In this document: positions 46,291-56,524 of the stretch, in pieces
How the letters are laid out: each line of letters starts with the position of its first letter
Position numbering within the stretch: position 1 is the stretch's first letter
Source of the DNA: Sphingobium sp.
GTDB lineage: Bacteria; Pseudomonadota; Alphaproteobacteria; Sphingomonadales; Sphingomonadaceae
DNA: 64,000 nt
Direction: 5' to 3'
Assembly: GCA_017745115.1 (NCBI GenBank)
Contig: JAGIAA010000004.1
Coordinates: forward strand, 1 to 64,000
Translations under genes and position numbers: made by a program
Notes under the pieces: model-generated
Told to the model about the DNA's origin: nothing
Seen by the model: the letters and a program-made list of their open reading frames with translations, nothing else
Database searches by the model: none

Positions 46291-46938
46291 TCAGGACTTC
46301 GGGGTTGGTTTCTCGCGGCCGGCCTTCCCGGGTGCGTTTGCAGCGACCATGGAGTCCCAGCTTTTCCAGTCTATGGACCGTCCGGGATAGGCTACTTTCT
46401 GGAAAGGCCAATCCTTCTGGATCCAGCCGGTCACCCACTTGTAAAGCTTGGCATCGAAGCCGGCGTCATATTCCGCCTTGGTCACCCACATCTTGACCAC
46501 TGCATCATATCCCCCGACTGGACTTGGGGAGACGTAGACGGAGCCACGCTCGCGGGTGCCGTCGGGCGTGAGCACGGCAAAAGCGAAAGATTTTCTGCTC
46601 TCAAATCTCGCTCGCTCATTTTCCATGTCCTGCATGGCATCAGCATGGGTGATGCCCAGCCGGGGCCATTGGGTGCTGCGGCTGAAAGACGTCTGCAGAT
46701 GTTCGATCGATGACATGTAAGCATCGAAATCGACCTGAACCACTGCGGGGCCGAGCGGCACAAGTTTGAAATCCGTTGTTTCGACCAATGTCGGAATATT
46801 GAAATCCGCTGGAACGAATGACGACACTTGCCCGGACTTTTCCGCAGGAACTGTAGCGGGGGATTGCGATGGTTGCGCCATAGATCCTGAGGCTATGGCA
46901 GCCGATGCGAGAAGCAAGCTTTGCACGAGGGTCGTCAT
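46291..46938 (-). CDS. secreted protein of unknown family
   Basis: 215 residues with a signal peptide (MTTLVQSLLLASAAIASGSMA). The mature part is mixed alpha/beta with many aromatic residues (W-I-Q-K-D-W-P-F, W-K-S-W-D-S) and no cysteines. It is not recognised. It is downstream, on the same strand, of the triple NTF2-like gene, separated by about 200 bases. Periplasmic or extracellular location is likely. Confidence 0.6.
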   Translation of the reverse strand: MTTLVQSLLLASAAIASGSMAQPSQSPATVPAEKSGQVSSFVPADFNIPTLVETTDFKLVPLGPAVVQVDFDAYMSSIEHLQTSFSRSTQWPRLGITHADAMQDMENERARFESRKSFAFAVLTPDGTRERGSVYVSPSPVGGYDAVVKMWVTKAEYDAGFDAKLYKWVTGWIQKDWPFQKVAYPGRSIDWKSWDSMVAANAPGKAGREKPTPKS

Positions 46939-47135
46939 GAATGTGAATCTCCGAGCGGCTGGATCGGCCTTGGCATCGCCCGGAGCAATACGGTGTTTGC
47001 CCCACCCGCCGCGACGGATCCACGGCCTGGCATCAGGAAGTCGGTGCGATCGGCAGCAATTTCCGCAAAGCCTTTTGAGCGGCTGCTCACCACCCGGCGT
47101 CGGTCGTTCACCCAGAACTCCAGACCGAGCTGCTT

Positions 47136-49268
47136 TCACGGCGTCTTGTTGAAGTCCGCCGCGTCGGGTGGTTCCTGCCAGCCGTTGGCGGTCAGCCGCA
47201 AGTCCGGCCGGACCGTACAGGGCACGCAGTCCGGATGATATAGCTCGGGCACGCGGCCGCTCACCGGGTTCTTGTAGCTGAACCACATCGGCATGATGCT
47301 CGGCCATTGCAGCGCCTTGCCCGGACCGCCCGAGAAGCCTTCCTCGCGCTTGCCGATGTCGCGCAGAAGCACGTCGGGTGTGAAGTTGGTGGGCCCGGCG
47401 GCAACGGTTCGACGGGGCGGTGCGTTGGGATCGGGCGGCGGCGGGTCTTTGGACTTGGCCCAGATGCCGTCCTTGAAGGCGACCGGCGTGATATAGGGCT
47501 CGTCGAGTGTCAGCTCCCAGACGCGCCAGACGCCGTTCTCCAGCACATAGCGGTCATGATACATGCCGCCCCAGAAGGACGCGCCGAAGAAGTCGCCCGC
47601 CTTGCCGACCGTCTTGCCGGTGCGCGGCTGGAAGAGACGGGCGCGGCCCGTGCCCGAACGCCCGTCCTCGGAAATCGTCAGGACCGGCTGCAGCAGCCAG
47701 TGGTATGAAATGCCCTGCCGCTTCGTGGGTGCCGGGCCACGTACGCGCGAGGCGATGTTCTTCGCGCGGCCGACATAGAAGCCCGAGAAGGGCGTCTCCT
47801 TATAGCCCTTCTCCGCAAGCACGCCCATGAAGCCGCGCGGCTCCTCGTCGTCGATGAAATGGCCGTAAGCGACCGCGACGTTCATCGCGCCGTCCCAGGC
47901 GGCGGAGCGGGCGAGCCGCTTCTTCGCCTCGTCGAGCGTGACGGGCGACGATTTGCCCGAGGCGATGGTGCCAGTGAGTTTCGCGGCGGCAACGGTCTTC
48001 GCGGCACCGACCGGCGCCACGGCCTTGCCGGTGACCGGATGCCGCTCCAGGAATGCCGGCAAGGCGAGACCGGGGGCAGCAGCATCGGCGGTGGGGATCG
48101 GTGCATCCGGCTTGCCCGCGCCTGAAGGCGCGCCCTCGACGATGCGGCTCTTGCCCCAGCCCTGGAAGACATCGGCCTTCATCATCGGGAAGCGGCGCAT
48201 TTCGCGGATCTTCCAGACGCCATCTTCCTTGACGAAGCGGTTCTTGAAGACCGCGACCTCCCACCAGCCCTTTTCCTCGTCAGCTTCGCCGAGCATGCCG
48301 AGCTCGATCCCCCGCGCCTCGGCCTCGTTGCCGCCCGGCAGGATCGTCACCGTGGTGTCGAAATGGACGCGATCGTTGAGCTGGCCATGCTTGAGGCCTG
48401 CGGGCCCGCGCGTCTCGAGCCAGCGGCGAATGCTCGCCGGGCCGCGCCAGATGCCCTGCCCGCCCACCTCGACGGCGCCATTCGCGGCGAACATGTCGAC
48501 CACATCGTCCCACATCTTCCGATCCTCATAGAAACCGAAGGCGGACTGGAGATTGCGGATGCGGTTCTCATCGTTGAGACGGGCGACGCGGGCTGCGAGC
48601 GATGCCAGCGAAGCCTTGGCGACAGGCGCTGGACCGCTGGGCGTCGGGATGGGAACACCTGCGGTGTCGGGCGTGTAGTGACGCGGCGCCACCGGGATCT
48701 CGCCGCCACCCCAGTTGGTCCAGCCATCCTCATAGGCGCCATCATATTCGGGAAAATAATGCGCGGTCGCGATCTTCCAGACGCCGCCGACGCGGACATA
48801 TTCATTCTCGAACATGCCGCCCTCGACGCGCGCCTTGCCGTCGTGGCCATGAAAGATCATCGCTTCCCAACGGACGTTGGCACTGTTGCCGTCGCGCGAG
48901 AGGTTCACGACCGGCGCATCGATCATCATCGTGGAGAGATCGCCGGCCTTGAGGCCCTCGTGACCACCGCCATAACGCGTGCGGAGGAAGGCTGCGATGG
49001 CTGCCGGGCCCTGCGACGTCTGCGCCTGTTTGACGAGGCCGTCGAACACCAGGTTGCCGTTCGGCGTGAACAGCGCGCCGACCTGGTTCCACAAGCCGTA
49101 TTGGGCATATTGAGCATAAAGATATTGGAGCTTCTTGACGGCGCGGACGCTCTCGGTGCGGTCGAGGTCACGGGCGAAACTGTCGAGTGCAGGATCGGCA
49201 AGGGCTGGGCCGGGCAAAGCGGCCGACAAAGCCAGCGCTGCGCAAACCGAAGCGAAAGGGCGCGTCAT
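47136..49268 (-). CDS. secreted protein with three NTF2/SnoaL-like domains
   Basis: 710 residues. After a signal peptide (to about A25), two clear SnoaL-like units lie at about 40-185 (AVKKLQYLYAQYAQYGLW...LFTPNGNLVF...GVWKIATAHYFPEYDG) and 230-375 (IRNLQSAFGFYEDRKMWDDVVDMFAANGAVEV...GVWKIREMRRFP). A third, degenerate one is at about 440-600 (ending GVWRVWELTLDEP). The tail has C-x-x-C (PDCVPCT). SnoaL-like folds are hydratases, isomerases or cyclases. ATG 49268 follows AGGAG. Function unknown. Confidence 0.78.
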   Translation of the reverse strand: MTRPFASVCAALALSAALPGPALADPALDSFARDLDRTESVRAVKKLQYLYAQYAQYGLWNQVGALFTPNGNLVFDGLVKQAQTSQGPAAIAAFLRTRYGGGHEGLKAGDLSTMMIDAPVVNLSRDGNSANVRWEAMIFHGHDGKARVEGGMFENEYVRVGGVWKIATAHYFPEYDGAYEDGWTNWGGGEIPVAPRHYTPDTAGVPIPTPSGPAPVAKASLASLAARVARLNDENRIRNLQSAFGFYEDRKMWDDVVDMFAANGAVEVGGQGIWRGPASIRRWLETRGPAGLKHGQLNDRVHFDTTVTILPGGNEAEARGIELGMLGEADEEKGWWEVAVFKNRFVKEDGVWKIREMRRFPMMKADVFQGWGKSRIVEGAPSGAGKPDAPIPTADAAAPGLALPAFLERHPVTGKAVAPVGAAKTVAAAKLTGTIASGKSSPVTLDEAKKRLARSAAWDGAMNVAVAYGHFIDDEEPRGFMGVLAEKGYKETPFSGFYVGRAKNIASRVRGPAPTKRQGISYHWLLQPVLTISEDGRSGTGRARLFQPRTGKTVGKAGDFFGASFWGGMYHDRYVLENGVWRVWELTLDEPYITPVAFKDGIWAKSKDPPPPDPNAPPRRTVAAGPTNFTPDVLLRDIGKREEGFSGGPGKALQWPSIMPMWFSYKNPVSGRVPELYHPDCVPCTVRPDLRLTANGWQEPPDAADFNKTP

Positions 49269-49416
49269 GGGCACTCTCCTGTTGCGGCGACCCGCATCAG
49301 GCAGCGGCCACCGGCTTGTGCCGACGAGCTTAGCGATCAGAAAAGCGGGAGCAACGGCACGGGCGGCGCTGAGCCGCTTTGGTCAATCCTTGATGCCGTG
49401 TGGATAGCGATTATCC

Positions 49417-49495
49417 GTCATTGCGAGCGGAGCGAAGCAATCCAGTGTTTGGTGTTTCGCTTCTGGATTGCTTCGGGCTCCACCCTTGCAATGAC
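49417..49495. repeat. palindromic repeat, GTCATTGCGAGCGAAGCGAAG family
   Basis: GTCATTGCGAGCGGAGCGAA with its inverted partner (ending TTGCAATGAC) and an inner TCCAG/CTGGA, between two minus-strand secreted-protein genes. It matches the family of 21956-22046. Confidence 0.85.
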
Positions 49496-49516
49496 GACCT
49501 CAACGTGAGGCGAGCC

Positions 49517-50614
49517 CTACCGCGTCACGCCGATCTGCGGAAATTCCTCGGTCCCGCCCTCCTTGTGATCGGTGATGCCCTGCGCGGCCCAGGTGTTCTT
49601 GCGGTTGGCCGCCAGCCTGGGGCTCGTCCCCGCAATGAAGCCGCGCATCTGGATATTGCCCTCGTGGCAGGCATATTCGTAGATCACATATTTGTCGTTG
49701 CGGCGCCACGGGAAGTCGAGCTTGAAGGGCGCGGTCAGCGTGACCGGATCCTTGATCCAGGCCTCGTAGCGGATTGTATCATGATCGATCGGAGTCAGAC
49801 GTTCCGTCATGGTCATCTGATCGCTGTTCGGCACCGGGCGCGGACCGCCGGAATTGCCGAGCGGTGAGCCAGGATGGAAATTGGTCGTCTCGATGACAAG
49901 CGTATTGCCTTCCCAATGGCCGCGCGAATAGCCGAGCCAGTTCTTCACGGGAGCAGCAGGCTTGCCGCGGCCGTCGAGCGGAATGATCCGGGTCTCATGG
50001 ATCATCTCCAGCTGGATCGCGACGTAGCCGGGCGACTGGTAGATGGCGATGCCCATATTGTAGGCGCCAGGCAGCATCGACGACGGCATGCCGCGCGTGA
50101 TGCAACGGTCGAACGTGTTGAAGTCGTCGACCCACTCCCAGTATTTCTCGGTCCAGCTGCTCTTCATCGTTTCGGCGCGCTTCTTGCCCTCCTCGGTGGC
50201 GGGCGGCATGCGGCCATTGGCCGGCTCGACGGTCAGCGACGTCTGGCGCAGCGGCTTGCCGCGCTCGGTCCAGTGGCCCATGCCGAGCTTGCCGGCCTTC
50301 TCTTCGCGTTCGTAAAGGTTCGCGCCACGCGCCGCCTGGGCGAGGGCCGCCTCATATTCGTCGTCACTGAGCTGGGCGCGATCGCCATAGGATGCAGGGC
50401 GTTCGCGGGGCGTGCCGGCGAGATAGTCGATCGGCCACTGGCCACGCAGGTCGGGATCGCCCCAGGACGTCTTGGGCACAGTCCAGGCTTTCGCGGGCTT
50501 TGCGGCCGCCGGCTTGGCCTTCGCGGCTTGGGCAACCGCGACCCCGGGATTGAAAAGCACGAGCGGCAGAGACAAGACAGCCCCGGCCAGCGAAGTCCTG
50601 AACATCGATGCCAT
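49517..50614 (-). CDS. secreted protein of unknown function, W-G-D-P-D-L-R-G type
   Basis: 365 residues with a signal peptide (to about A28). The mature protein opens TSWGDPDLRGQWPIDYLAGT and has conserved-looking blocks IYQSPGYVAIQLEMIHETRII and GHWEGNTLVIETTNF with many aromatic residues. Similar proteins with the 'GDPDLxG.W' start are numerous in sphingomonads, but their function is not established. It is upstream of the triple NTF2-like gene across a repeat. ATG 50614 follows GGGGAGGG. Confidence 0.75.
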   Translation of the reverse strand: MASMFRTSLAGAVLSLPLVLFNPGVAVAQAAKAKPAAAKPAKAWTVPKTSWGDPDLRGQWPIDYLAGTPRERPASYGDRAQLSDDEYEAALAQAARGANLYEREEKAGKLGMGHWTERGKPLRQTSLTVEPANGRMPPATEEGKKRAETMKSSWTEKYWEWVDDFNTFDRCITRGMPSSMLPGAYNMGIAIYQSPGYVAIQLEMIHETRIIPLDGRGKPAAPVKNWLGYSRGHWEGNTLVIETTNFHPGSPLGNSGGPRPVPNSDQMTMTERLTPIDHDTIRYEAWIKDPVTLTAPFKLDFPWRRNDKYVIYEYACHEGNIQMRGFIAGTSPRLAANRKNTWAAQGITDHKEGGTEEFPQIGVTR

Positions 50615-50691
50615 GGCACCCTCCCCTGTCTATTTTGAAGGCAGGATATGGCCGAAAGCTGCTTCTGCAAAGCGCAAACACGAGCCGGGAT

Positions 50692-50919
50692 TCAGTTTGC
50701 GCGATAGCGCCTGACGGTGGAGGCCGGATTGTTCTTGAGCTTGTCGCCGACGCGAGCCGGGCGATCGAGCAGTTCCCCGCCGCAATTGGGGCAGATCTCG
50801 TCGAGATCGTCCGTGCATTCGGCGCAGAAGGTGCATTCGAAGGAGCAGATGAACGCGCCACCCTCGTCTGCCGGCAAGTCGACGCCGCAGCGTTCGCAAT
50901 CGGGGCGCATCTCAAGCAT
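50692..50919 (-). CDS. DUF1272-type zinc-binding protein
   Basis: 75 residues with cysteine pairs spaced as in DUF1272: CERC near the start, then CSFECTFCAECTDDLDEICPNC. It likely binds zinc; function unknown. I start at 50919 (MLEMRPDCERC) because the longer frame runs through the palindromic repeat at 50935-51003. Confidence 0.88.
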   Translation of the reverse strand: MLEMRPDCERCGVDLPADEGGAFICSFECTFCAECTDDLDEICPNCGGELLDRPARVGDKLKNNPASTVRRYRAN

Positions 50920-50934
50920 ACCAAATTCCAACAA

Positions 50935-51003
50935 CCGTTCGGTTCGAGCGAAGTCGAGAACCATCGGCGCAATGCGTGTCTCGACTTCGCTCGACACGAA
51001 CGG
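50935..51003. repeat. palindromic repeat, GTTCGAGCGAAGTCGAGA family
   Basis: CCGTTCGGTTCGAGCGAAGT and its inverted partner (ACTTCGCTCGACACGAACGG) flank a short spacer between glmM and the DUF1272 gene. This is a distinct family from the CTTGTCGAAG one, although the CCGTTCG ends are shared. Confidence 0.85.
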
Positions 51004-51014
51004 AAAGGGCAAAA

Positions 51015-52367
<1,353 letters not shown>

Positions 52368-52388
52368 GGCATTTCCCGTATCCAAAAC

Positions 52389-52465
52389 CCGTTCGGCCTG
52401 AGCCTGTCGAGCCCTGTTCTTCTTCTAGAGAAAAGGGCGGTCCTTCGACAAGCTCAGGACGAACG
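52389..52465. repeat. palindromic intergenic repeat, CCGTTCG...CTTGTCGAAGG family
   Basis: CCGTTCGGCCTGAGCCTGTC and its partner (CTTCGACAAGCTCAGGACGAACG) lie between the POT transporter and glmM, with a TTCTTCTAGAGAA inner palindrome. Confidence 0.87.
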
Positions 52466-52503
52466 CATTTAAATCTGAGACCTGGCTTAAAGTCCAAATA
52501 TCC

Positions 52504-54300
52504 TCACGTGACCCCGTGCATCCAGCGCTTGAGCGGGAAGGACAGCAGGAACAACAAAATGCCGGCGATGATCGCGACGATCGCGATCTGGGTGAACACG
52601 CCGACATAGGTGTCGAGCGCGACCTTGGCGTTGGTCACCTGCCCGCCAACGGTCTCGACGCTCGCAAACTGCGCAACCACACCGGCAACATATTGCGCGC
52701 AGCTGATCGACAGGAACCAGACGCCCATCATCATGCCGACGATGCGGGCGATGGAGAGCTTGGTAATCATCGACAGGCCAACCGGCGAGATGCACAGCTC
52801 GGCAACCGAGTGAATGAAATAGAGACCCGCAAGCCACCAGATGCCGACCTTGAAGTCCGGTCCGACGAAGCTCGCACCCCAGACCAGGAAGAGGAAACCA
52901 AGGCCCACGCCAACCAGTGCGATCGAGAATTTGATCGGGATCGGCGGCTCAAGCCCCTTCCGGGAGAGGCTGGTCCACAGGATGCTCATCACTGGCGCAA
53001 GCAGAACGATGAACAGCGCGTTGAAGGTCTGCGTCTGGCCAGCCGTGATCGTGAAGAGCCCGAAGATCGACAGATCGGTGTTGCGGTCCGCGAACAGCGT
53101 CAACGACGAGCCAGCCTGCTCGAACAGGGTCCAGAACACGACGTTGAACACGATCAGTACCATCGCGGCGAGCATCATCTGCAGCTCGACCTTGCTGCCG
53201 ACCTTCCACGACCAGATCAGGATCGCCGGAATGCCGAGCAGGAAAGTACCGAACAGCAGCTTGCCCATCAACGGCAGCGAAATGAGGTAGCCGACGAAGC
53301 CGGAGCCTTCGACCGGCTTGGGCGCGGCCATCAGATTGGTGAAGAGGAAGTAGATCACAGGAACGGCGACCAGCGCGCAGATGAAGATGATCATCGAGCG
53401 GTCGGGTGCGTCCTTCGGCGGTTCGCCATAGCCGCCGAGCCGGCCGCCATCGAACTGGATGAGCGTCCAGGAGAAGAGCATGCCCGCCGCGGCGAGGCCG
53501 AAGCCCGCCCACCAGCCGACGGCCGAGGCAAGGAACGGACACAGCGCCTGCGACAGCAGAGAGCCGAGATTGATGCCCATGTAGAAGATGGTGAAGCCCG
53601 CATCGCGGCGCTTGTCTCCCTTGGGATAGAGCTCGCCGACCATGGTCGAGATGTTGGGCTTGAAGAAGCCGTTGCCCATGGTGACGATCGAAAGACCCGC
53701 GATCAGCACGAGCGTGAAGAAGGGCGAGCGATCGCCACCGGGCTCGAAGCCGCCCTTGGCGACGGTCTTTGCGACCGTACCGTCGGCAGCGACGAGATTG
53801 ACACTGCCGTCTTCCTGGCCCTTGATCGCCAGCTTGTCTGCACCGATCGTGATATATTGCTGCTTGTCGGCACTCGCCTTGTCGACGGTCACGTCGTAGC
53901 GCTGGCCGTCGATCGTGGCGAAGGGCTTGGCCTCCTCGCCAAATGCTGCGCCAAGGCTGAGCGTGAGATAGCCGATCGCCATGACGATCGCGCCGAACTT
54001 TACCGATCGCTTCGAACCGAGATACCGGTCCGCGAGCAGACCACCCACCAGAGGCGTGAGGTACACCAGGGCCGTGAAACCGCCATAGAGGCCGTTGGTC
54101 GTGCGGTCGGAGAACAGGAAATAGTTGGCGAGATAGAGCGTGAGCAGCGCCCGCATGCCATAATAGCCGAAGCGCTCCCACATTTCCGTGGTGAACAGGC
54201 GGGCGAGTTGGCGCGGATGGCCGAACCAGGTGCCCCCGTGCGCAACGTCAGCTGGCGTCGCGCCCGGCTGCAGCGATGCGTCTTCCATGTGATTTGCCAT
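52504..54300 (-). CDS. proton-dependent peptide transporter (POT/PTR2 family)
   Basis: 598 residues, about twelve to fourteen helices. The proton-coupling motif E-x-x-E-R-F occurs at residues 39-44 (EMWERFGYYGMRALL), with the FYxxINxGSL-type motif in F-Y-M-G-I-N-L-G-S-L and PTR2 tail E-L-C-I-S-P-V-G-L-S-M. It imports di- and tripeptides. A long extra loop with soluble beta character (about 130-190) lies between helices. Upstream of glmM with a repeat between. Confidence 0.92.
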   Translation of the reverse strand: MANHMEDASLQPGATPADVAHGGTWFGHPRQLARLFTTEMWERFGYYGMRALLTLYLANYFLFSDRTTNGLYGGFTALVYLTPLVGGLLADRYLGSKRSVKFGAIVMAIGYLTLSLGAAFGEEAKPFATIDGQRYDVTVDKASADKQQYITIGADKLAIKGQEDGSVNLVAADGTVAKTVAKGGFEPGGDRSPFFTLVLIAGLSIVTMGNGFFKPNISTMVGELYPKGDKRRDAGFTIFYMGINLGSLLSQALCPFLASAVGWWAGFGLAAAGMLFSWTLIQFDGGRLGGYGEPPKDAPDRSMIIFICALVAVPVIYFLFTNLMAAPKPVEGSGFVGYLISLPLMGKLLFGTFLLGIPAILIWSWKVGSKVELQMMLAAMVLIVFNVVFWTLFEQAGSSLTLFADRNTDLSIFGLFTITAGQTQTFNALFIVLLAPVMSILWTSLSRKGLEPPIPIKFSIALVGVGLGFLFLVWGASFVGPDFKVGIWWLAGLYFIHSVAELCISPVGLSMITKLSIARIVGMMMGVWFLSISCAQYVAGVVAQFASVETVGGQVTNAKVALDTYVGVFTQIAIVAIIAGILLFLLSFPLKRWMHGVT

Positions 54301-54477
54301 TGATGTGGTGATCCTCTCAGCAGCAGCGCTCCGAAGCCCTCGGAGCGCGCGCGCAATAATGTGTCGAGACTAGAGAGAATCTCGGCGCTGTGAAGGGACT
54401 TTGTTGACGGAAGCGGGAGCGGGCTCTGTGCGGCTTTGGGACTTGGCGCGGGCGGTGCTTTTGGGTAGCGCGCCGAC

Positions 54478-55056
54478 ATGACCTTCAACGACCTCAGTTC
54501 CGTCCCCGCTTATCTGGCCTCGCGTCGTTCGGGCAAGCCCCGCGATCTCGCAGCGCCCGGCCCCAGCATGGACCAGTTGACCGAAATGGTCAGTATCGCT
54601 GCGCGCACGCCCGATCACGGCAAGCTCGCACCCTGGCGCTTCATCATCGTGCCCGACGACAAGCGCCAGCTTCTCTCCGACGTCATCACCACCGCCTATC
54701 TCACCGAGAAGCCGGACGCGGGGCGGCTGGAGATCGAAGCGCAGGTGCAGTTCGCCACGCAGGCGCCGGCGCTGATCGTGGTCATGTCTACGCCCAAGGG
54801 GAGCAAGATCCCGCTCTGGGAGCAGGAACTATCTGCCGGCGCGGTGTGCATGAACTTGCTTCACGCAGCCCACGCCATGGGTTTCGTGGGCGGCTGGCTG
54901 ACGACCTGGCCGGCGTTCAATGACGATGTCCGCAATGCGTTCGGGGGGGCGCACGAGCGCATCGCCGGTTTCATCTTCATCGGGACGCCATCGCGCGAAC
55001 TGGAAGAGCGGCCGCGCCCCGAGCTGTCGGATATCCTCTCGGTCTGGAAGGGCTGA
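54478..55056 (+). CDS. nitroreductase family flavoprotein
   Basis: 192 residues with R-R-S-G-K-P (FMN phosphate, about residues 13-19), the A-A-R-T-P-D-H-G-K-L-A-P-W-R segment, and the C-terminal G-T-P motif. It would use FMN and NAD(P)H to reduce nitro or quinone substrates. Divergent from the transporter; followed by the GntR gene on the same strand with a 100-base gap. Confidence 0.88.
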   Translation: MTFNDLSSVPAYLASRRSGKPRDLAAPGPSMDQLTEMVSIAARTPDHGKLAPWRFIIVPDDKRQLLSDVITTAYLTEKPDAGRLEIEAQVQFATQAPALIVVMSTPKGSKIPLWEQELSAGAVCMNLLHAAHAMGFVGGWLTTWPAFNDDVRNAFGGAHERIAGFIFIGTPSRELEERPRPELSDILSVWKG

Positions 55057-55156
55057 GCGGCGCTCATTGAGGGCGGCTTGTCGCTTGCGCGACATAGGAA
55101 GGCATTTTCCCTCCCCAGTCCTTGACCGAGTGGCTGTATTATGCCACTGATGCAGC

Positions 55157-55504
55157 ATGAGTGACGACAGCCGGCCGGTCTACCTTCGCCTGCGCGACAT
55201 CATTGCCGCAGCCATTCTCGACGGCCAATTTGGCGATGGCGACATGCTCCCATCGGTCCGCGCTTTCGCGGTACAGCAGGGCGCCAATCCGCTGACCGTC
55301 GCCAAGGCCTATCAGAGTTTCCAGGACGACGGTCTCGTCACGGTCCGCCGGGGTGTGGGCATGTTCGTGGCGCCGGGCGCGTCTCGCAAGCTCAAGGCGA
55401 TGGAGCGTGACCGCTTCTTCTCGAGCGTCTGGCCGCCAGTGGCAGAACAGATGCAGCGTATCGGGATCAGTTTCGACGATCTCGCGGCACGCGCCGACAG
55501 CTGA
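55157..55504 (+). CDS. YtrA-type GntR transcriptional regulator
   Basis: 115 residues. N-terminal winged HTH (YLRLRDIIAAAILDGQFGDGDMLPSVRAFAVQQGANPLTVAKAYQSFQDDGLVTVRRGVGMFV) with a short C-terminal segment of about 40 residues, so no FadR- or UTRA-type ligand domain. This is the YtrA subgroup that often controls ABC exporters, but none is adjacent. Followed by a palindromic repeat and the AIM24 gene. Confidence 0.9.
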   Translation: MSDDSRPVYLRLRDIIAAAILDGQFGDGDMLPSVRAFAVQQGANPLTVAKAYQSFQDDGLVTVRRGVGMFVAPGASRKLKAMERDRFFSSVWPPVAEQMQRIGISFDDLAARADS

Positions 55505-55528
55505 GACCAGGTCCTCCGTTCCAAATCC

Positions 55529-55617
55529 ACGTTCGTCTTGAGCTTGTCGAAGGATAGCTCTTCCCGACAACTGGTCCGAAGAAAAATGCGGCCCTTCGAC
55601 AAGCTCAGGACAAACGG
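55529..55617. repeat. palindromic intergenic repeat, CCGTTCG...CTTGTCGAAGG family
   Basis: ACGTTCGTCTTGAGCTTGTC and the inverted CTTCGACAAGCTCAGGACAAACGG lie between the GntR and AIM24 genes. The two arms have drifted by a few bases. Confidence 0.87.
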
Positions 55618-55674
55618 TGTTTGATCGCTAAGTATGAGCTGACTGCGCCCCCTCACCCTGAAAGGATAATACCG

Positions 55675-56505
55675 ATGAGCAACAGCCCCTGGTCACATAT
55701 GCGCAGCGCCGGCATTGCCGACGATATCGATTTCGAGATCAAGGGCCAGGAGCTGCAGTTTGTCGAGATCGAGCTGGACCCAGGCGAAAGCGCGGTTGCC
55801 GAGGCGGGCGCCATGGTCTGGAAAGATGCAAGCGTCGGCATGACGACGGTGTTCGGCGACGGATCGGGCGGCAGCGAAGGCGGCTTCATGGGCAAGCTGC
55901 TGGGCGCGGGCAAAAGGCTGGTGACGGGCGAGAGCCTGTTCACCACCGTCTTCACGCACCAGGGCAGCGGAAAGGCGCGCGTCGCTTTCGCCGCGCCCGT
56001 CCCCGGCGCGATCCTTCCCATCAAGCTCGACCAATATGGCGGCACGTTGATCTGCCAGAAGGATGCCTTCCTGGCGGCGGCCAAGGGCGTCTCGATCGGT
56101 ATCGCCTTCCAGAAGCGGATCATGACCGGCCTGTTCGGCGGTGAAGGCTTCATCATGCAGAAGCTCGACGGCGACGGCTGGGTGTTCGTGCAGATGGGCG
56201 GCACCATCGTTGAACGAAAGCTCGCGCCCGGCGAGGAACTGCATGTCGACACGGGCTGTCTCGCCGCGATGACCGCCGACGTCGACTATGACATCATGAC
56301 CGTCGGCGGCGTGAAGAGCGCGTTGTTCGGCGGCGAAGGCATGTTCTTAGCGCGGTTGCGCGGCCCGGGCTCGGTGTGGATCCAGTCGCTGCCTTTCGCG
56401 CGGCTAGCCGGTCGGATGCTGGCAGCCTCGGGTTCACGCGGTGGCCAGAGCCGGGGTGAGGGCTCGCTGCTGGGCGGCCTGGGCAATCTGATCGACGGCG
56501 ACTGA
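55675..56505 (+). CDS. AIM24/TIGR00266-family protein
   Basis: 276 residues. Beta-rich TIGR00266-type protein with IELDPGESAVAEAGAMVWKD, a G-rich insert (about 60-80), the GGEGFIMQKLDGDGWVFVQMGGTIVER and CLAAMTADVDYDI blocks, and a glycine-rich C-terminus. Function in bacteria is unclear. ATG 55675 follows AAAGGA. Confidence 0.86.
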   Translation: MSNSPWSHMRSAGIADDIDFEIKGQELQFVEIELDPGESAVAEAGAMVWKDASVGMTTVFGDGSGGSEGGFMGKLLGAGKRLVTGESLFTTVFTHQGSGKARVAFAAPVPGAILPIKLDQYGGTLICQKDAFLAAAKGVSIGIAFQKRIMTGLFGGEGFIMQKLDGDGWVFVQMGGTIVERKLAPGEELHVDTGCLAAMTADVDYDIMTVGGVKSALFGGEGMFLARLRGPGSVWIQSLPFARLAGRMLAASGSRGGQSRGEGSLLGGLGNLIDGD

Positions 56506-56524
56506 CAACGCCGCCTCCGCCCGG

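Noticed and set aside
52516..54303. Plus-strand open frame of 595 codons opposite the POT transporter
   Set aside because: Mirror of a well-supported membrane protein; composition is highly charged and unlike any family.
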